A stretch of 22,904 nucleotides of DNA, from positions 1 to 22,904 of IMG/VR virus record IMGVR_UViG_3300025128_000365. One strand, 5' to 3'. The position numbers were made by a program, and so were the translations under genes. Position 1 is the stretch's first letter. The number at the start of each line of letters is the position of its first letter. Origin of the DNA: a virus. The notes beneath the pieces are model-generated. The model was given only the letters and a program-made list of their open reading frames with translations, was not told the origin of the DNA and searched no databases. Shown piece by piece: positions 20,757 through 22,904 of this stretch.

Positions 20757-21060
20757 CGAAGCCGACAAAGTCCTCTTCACAATGGCAGCCATGTGGCCCG
20801 CCAAGGTAGACGACGCAACCATCGCCATCTGGCGCAACCGGCTCCAACGCCACGACTTCACCCACGTCATCAACACAATCGACAAACTCGCCGACCAAGC
20901 AAGATGGTGGCCGAGCTGGGCCGACGTGATCGAAGGCGTCACCGCTCAGAAACGAGCCGAACATGCGGCTCGATCTGCTCTACCGCCCGTACCGGTTGAA
21001 CGGATGCCGTTGCCGGAAGTCAGGGCTGCGATAGCGGAGGCTCGTGCCGCGCTGCGGTAA
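20746..21060 (+). CDS. helicase loader-like protein (G39P-type), 104 aa
   Basis: ATG 20746 overlaps the end of the methyltransferase relic. The pattern LFTMAAMWPAKVDDATIAIW, then LQRHDFTHVINTIDKLADQA and WWPSWADVIEGV, follows the layout of small phage loaders of the replicative helicase (phage SPP1 G39P and relatives: helical N-terminal domain with late ...PPTIADI...). The C-terminal third (75-104) is a helical tail suited to helicase contact. It would bring the host helicase to phage DNA. No helicase, primase or polymerase is present in the window. It is the last gene before the terminator. Confidence 0.65.
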   Translation: MTPDEADKVLFTMAAMWPAKVDDATIAIWRNRLQRHDFTHVINTIDKLADQARWWPSWADVIEGVTAQKRAEHAARSALPPVPVERMPLPEVRAAIAEARAALR

Positions 21061-21065
21061 TCACC

Positions 21066-21076
21066 TGTCGGGTGTC
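21066..21076 (+). repeat. TGTCGGGTGTC 11-mer, copy at left flank
   Basis: Exact 11-mer, repeated in tandem at 22109-22119 and 22120-22130. It starts 5 nt after the stop of the helicase loader-like gene. An imperfect copy (one mismatch) lies at 21167-21177. TGTCAACT also repeats at 21073 and 21110 in this gap. Confidence 0.65.
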
Positions 21077-21111
21077 AACTGCTATCCTTACGGGTGACAG
21101 TTTCAATCCTG

Positions 21112-21122
21112 TCAACTAGGTA
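21112..21122 (+). repeat. TCAACTAGGTA 11-mer, left copy
   Basis: Exact match to 22061-22071, the upstream region of the convergent minus-strand cassette. Both copies read the same way on the plus strand. Together with the TGTCGGGTGTC copies they bracket the cassette. Confidence 0.65.
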
Positions 21123-21160
21123 GAGCGGTCCCCCCGGCAACGGGGGGTCGCTCGTTTTTT
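21123..21160 (+). terminator. intrinsic terminator of the early operon
   Basis: GAGCG...CGCTC and CCCCCCG/CGGGGGG stems (21123-21153), with a GCAA loop, followed by TTTTTT (21155-21160). A strong rightward terminator placed about 63 nt after the last early stop. Confidence 0.88.
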
Positions 21161-21199
21161 GGGGGCTGCCGGGTGTCGTTTCTTTTTCCGGTTAGACGC

Positions 21200-21232
21200 G
21201 GAAAGGCCCGCCCCGAAGGGCGGGCTGTTTCC
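21200..21232. terminator. bidirectional hairpin terminator between convergent operons
   Basis: 8-bp stem GCCCGCCC/GGGCGGGC with a CGAA tetraloop, extended by GGAAA/TTTCC. T-rich bases follow on the right and, on the minus strand, CCTTTCC on the left. It lies between the rightward operon and the leftward cassette and can stop both. Confidence 0.8.
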
Positions 21233-21275
21233 TTGGTGGTTCCAGGTGGGGACTAGGTCTACTCTATTTTCCCTC

Positions 21276-21707
21276 CTATGTGCAACGGCAGTTTCCGCCG
21301 TCATTGCAAACGTCACAACCTGTGGTGAACGATATGGGAAGAGGGAAATACGGCTCACCATCAACAGCCATGTGCCCGCCCTTGGTCGGCTCGACCCACA
21401 GATCCTGACACTCTGAGCAGACGAGGTGCCAATCCATGAACGGCACCAACTCAGCAGCCCACACCACGTCGGCGTGGCAGCACGGCGACTTCTCATCGGG
21501 CTGCGTTGACCGGCAGTCGAGGCACACGTCGTCGCCGTCGGTGAATCGTCCGGTGTCTTCGGTGCCGCACTTAGCGCAGCCTGCGGTCACTTTGTTCGGG
21601 GTTGGGACAGCAGCGCGGGCAGCGCGGATGCGGGCTAGCGCCTCTTGTTTGTCTTCTTCCAGCATGGCTTGCACCGCCGGGTCGCTCATGTCCATGTAAC
21701 CGGTCAC
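21276..21707 (-). CDS. Cys-rich multi-zinc-ribbon protein, 143 aa
   Basis: GTG 21707 in a GTGA overlap with the preceding gene; ATG 21695 is the alternative (139 aa). Residues 8-35 form a charged helix (DPAVQAMLEEDKQEALARI). After it come 12 Cys, arranged as CAKC (44-47), CLDC (62-65), CC (76-77), CSEC (97-100), CDVC (131-134) and CxC (140-142), so two or three zinc ribbons. The ATPN-like linker (VPTPNKV) and Trp-rich centre suggest protein or nucleic-acid contact. Last gene of the cassette. No family recognised. Confidence 0.65.
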   Translation of the reverse strand: MTGYMDMSDPAVQAMLEEDKQEALARIRAARAAVPTPNKVTAGCAKCGTEDTGRFTDGDDVCLDCRSTQPDEKSPCCHADVVWAAELVPFMDWHLVCSECQDLWVEPTKGGHMAVDGEPYFPLPISFTTGCDVCNDGGNCRCT

Positions 21708-21874
21708 GACGCCGTCTCGGCCCACTGGTAGATTTCCTCCCACTCGGTGCCGCAATCCTCGTCATCGCACCGCATGGGAACAACAGCGAACAACTCGTCG
21801 TATGAGGCGATGCCCCCGTCGATGTCGCCGCCACATGTGGGGCACTCCCCCAACGCACAACTGCTACCGTTCAT
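21704..21874 (-). CDS. 56-aa zinc-ribbon miniprotein
   Basis: ATG 21874 overlaps the previous stop (ATGA), and its TGA overlaps the next GTG. C11-x2-C14 (CPTC) and C36/C41 (RCDDEDC) form a probable zinc ribbon, with an acidic, Trp-containing end (TEWEEIYQWAETAS). An overlapping 95-aa ORF in another frame (21571-21858) is a shadow. Function unknown. Confidence 0.65.
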   Translation of the reverse strand: MNGSSCALGECPTCGGDIDGGIASYDELFAVVPMRCDDEDCGTEWEEIYQWAETAS

Positions 21875-22047
21875 CGGTTCGCCTCCGCTGAGCGATGCGC
21901 CTGAAGAATAATCACCAACTCATCGAGACAGTGATGCCAAGACTCCTCCGACAGTCCAGCGGACATGTCGCACACAGCGTCGGCCATGCTCATCACCACC
22001 TCATCGAGGTTGGTAGACAAGCGCTCAACAGTTTCTTCGTCAGCCAT
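21871..22047 (-). CDS. 58-aa helical protein, first gene of the accessory cassette
   Basis: ATG 22047, chosen because AAGGAG lies 7 nt upstream and overlaps nothing. A longer ORF begins at 22137 within the promoter and repeats. Acidic, helical, with ETVERLSTNLDEVVMSMADA and SWHHCLDELVIILQ. Overlaps the next gene by ATGA. No motif recognised. Confidence 0.65.
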   Translation of the reverse strand: MADEETVERLSTNLDEVVMSMADAVCDMSAGLSEESWHHCLDELVIILQAHRSAEANR

Positions 22048-22060
22048 TTGCCGACTCCTT

Positions 22061-22071
22061 TCAACTAGGTA
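22061..22071 (+). repeat. TCAACTAGGTA 11-mer, right copy
   Basis: Exact copy of 21112-21122. Here it lies between the likely transcription start and the AAGGAG of the leftward cassette, so in the cassette mRNA leader it reads TACCTAGTTGA. CTAGGTA also appears at 22203 without the rest. Confidence 0.65.
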
Positions 22072-22076
22072 CCCGC

Positions 22077-22105
22077 ATTCTACACGCATATACCCGTTAA
22101 AGAAA
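22077..22105 (-). promoter_or_regulatory. candidate promoter of the leftward accessory cassette
   Basis: Reading leftward, -10 TAGAAT (22082-22077) lies 29 nt before the cassette start codon. The best -35 at normal spacing is only TTTCTT (22105-22100), so activation may depend on a bound factor. Tandem 11-mers begin 4 nt further upstream. Inferred. Confidence 0.5.
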
Positions 22106-22108
22106 GCC

Positions 22109-22130
22109 TGTCGGGTGTCTGTCGGGTGTC
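22109..22130 (+). repeat. tandem pair of TGTCGGGTGTC 11-mers
   Basis: Two perfect contiguous copies (22109-22119, 22120-22130), matching 21066-21076. Located just upstream of the cassette promoter, where an activator or repressor might bind. Similar near matches with one change occur at 20193 and 21167, so only the exact set is claimed. Confidence 0.7.
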
Positions 22131-22215
22131 TACCCAACCGTATTTTTGGGACCGGGATTTTCTCGGTTTAGTAGCTCTTTTTTCTCCGGTTCCGGTTGGT
22201 TCTAGGTAGCGCAGA

Positions 22216-22227
22216 TCCCGGCCGGGA
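22216..22227. repeat. perfect 12-bp palindrome TCCCGGCCGGGA
   Basis: Lies in the noncoding gap between the cassette promoter (22105) and the terminator of the rightmost operon (22257). Nothing else coding is visible there. Possible protein-binding site or short stem. Confidence 0.5.
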
Positions 22228-22256
22228 CAGACCGACCGACCCTTATACGCGAGAAA

Positions 22257-22283
22257 CCCCCCGGCCGTAGGGTGACCGGGGGG
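22257..22283 (-). terminator. terminator of the rightmost leftward operon
   Basis: CCCCCCGG (22257-22264) and CCGGGGGG (22276-22283) form an 8-bp GC stem with an 11-nt loop. Read leftward it is followed by TTTCTC. It stands 21 nt after the stop of the predicted lipoprotein. Confidence 0.7.
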
Positions 22284-22304
22284 CCTCGATAGGTGGACGG
22301 TTGG

Positions 22305-22418
22305 CTAGGTCGGTTGATTCATAGTCTCCGGTTCGGCACGGTAGTAGGCGGGATGGTTATCGCATCCACCCATACCAGCGACGATTAGACCGACGATTAG
22401 CAAAATTCTGATAGCCAC
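22305..22418 (-). CDS. 37-aa predicted micro-lipoprotein
   Basis: GTG 22418 to TAG 22305. Sequence: MAIRILLIVGLIVAGMGG-C-DNHPAYYRAEP, then seven more residues. It has a basic-hydrophobic signal segment (Arg4, residues 5-16) ending at Cys19 in the lipobox-like M-G-G-C, so signal peptidase II could leave a lipid-anchored mature peptide of 19 residues. No strong ribosome site precedes the GTG; it lies 21 nt after the stop of the upstream gene, in the same frame, so reinitiation is possible. Small exported lipoproteins in phages often affect superinfection. Its terminator follows. The DNA carries CGACGATTAG twice. Real expression needs proof. Confidence 0.5.
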   Translation of the reverse strand: MAIRILLIVGLIVAGMGGCDNHPAYYRAEPETMNQPT

Positions 22419-22439
22419 TAGTGGATAGGGAAAATAATG

Positions 22440-22904
22440 TCAGGGGCAGAATCGATAATCGATACCGGAGACCGGTAGGCACGCTCGACACTTGTAACAA
22501 GCGCCTACCGTCTCGCCGCGGGATTCCACTACGTGACCCATCCGGCCGGAATCAACCGGGCAGACCAGCGTCCGCCGCGTGACACCGATACCCGCGTCCG
22601 GTCGCGCATCCGTTGCGCGTATCCGCCGCAATAGATCCGCGCCATGATCCGCGTCATCTGCCATCACCGCGACCGGGAGCCGGTGATACCGACCCTCGAT
22701 TGCGTTACGGGTCCGCGCAACCATTGACTCATCACTAGATAGGTAAAGGGTGAAACCTGGTGCTGGTGCCCCTTCCGCGTCTAGCAAAAGCGCCGCGATA
22801 TCACCAGCAACCGAACCATACGAACGCGTATAGGTCCACGTCGTTAACGGAATGGGCCCATGGTCCCGATTGACCCACTGATAGAGACCACTACCGGCGA
22901 GACG
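22440..22904 (-). CDS. Cys-rich C-terminal protein of unknown function (5' end outside window)
   Basis: Open in frame to the window edge: 154 residues, TGA at 22440-22442. A downstream TTG at 22787 is a possible start, but the frame is open upstream with protein-like sequence (YQWVNRDHGPIPL and SYGSVAGDIAALL), so the true start probably lies beyond the edge. A central PVAVMADDADHGADLLRRI stretch looks helical. The tail has LVCPV, CYKCRAC and a final RFCP, a probable zinc ribbon. Codons CTA, TTA and ATA are more frequent than in the phage core, suggesting separate acquisition. No family recognised. The micro-lipoprotein follows. Confidence 0.6.
   Translation of the reverse strand, partial: RLAGSGLYQWVNRDHGPIPLTTWTYTRSYGSVAGDIAALLLDAEGAPAPGFTLYLSSDESMVARTRNAIEGRYHRLPVAVMADDADHGADLLRRIRATDARPDAGIGVTRRTLVCPVDSGRMGHVVESRGETVGACYKCRACLPVSGIDYRFCP

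Noticed and set aside
21571-21858. 95-aa minus-strand ORF
   Set aside because: It overlaps the 56-aa zinc-ribbon gene in another frame; the latter has ATGA/GTGA couplings and a sensible Cys pattern.

Overview
The window looks like part of the genome of a temperate, short-tailed phage that infects an actinobacterium. Two WhiB-family genes and many short, 4-nt-overlapping (ATGA/GTGA) genes point to an actinobacterial host. A tyrosine integrase next to an XRE-type repressor points to temperate growth. The capsid gene is of the N4-gp56-like type, and no gene long enough to be a tape measure is present (largest product 617 aa), which argues for a podovirus-like particle. By eye the DNA is moderately GC-rich. 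Terminase and a confident portal gene are not in the window; they probably lie to the left.

Region by region. (1) 1-12373, plus strand, late genes: the end of an unknown gene, two putative internal virion proteins, a holin-like membrane protein, a structured leader, scaffold, major capsid protein, a hairpin, a tiny basic peptide gene, small virion proteins and a fibre, an amidase endolysin with an overlapping membrane-anchored protein, a repeat-rich virion protein, a putative head-tail adaptor, a large tail protein, a small helix-turn-helix protein with a metallophosphoesterase, and an r1t-like holin. (2) 12370-14575, minus strand, lysogeny: a 170-aa unknown, a repressor with two helix-turn-helix units, and the integrase. 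A 10-mer (TCGCTAGTCG) lies inside the repressor promoter and again beside the early promoter. (3) 14616-21060, plus strand, early operon: Cas4/RecB-like nuclease, Zn-ribbon miniproteins, Rad52-like annealing protein, SSB, Holliday-junction resolvase-like nuclease, two WhiB proteins, many unknowns, a collapsed relic of a C5 cytosine methyltransferase, and a G39P-like helicase loader, ending in a strong terminator. (4) 21276-22904, minus strand, accessory: a three-gene cassette of small Cys-rich proteins flanked by shared short repeats, then a probable second unit with a partial Cys-rich gene, a 37-aa predicted lipoprotein and a terminator.

How it works together: the early operon supplies a recombination kit (nuclease, annealase, SSB, resolvase) plus regulators, the lysogeny cassette decides between states, and the leftmost genes build and release the particle. 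The points most worth a second look are the methyltransferase relic, the DYR heptapeptide repeats shared by two tail-region proteins, the tandem-HTH repressor with its candidate operators, the repeat-flanked accessory cassette, and the micro-lipoprotein. All assignments are from reading the sequence; no database search was run.
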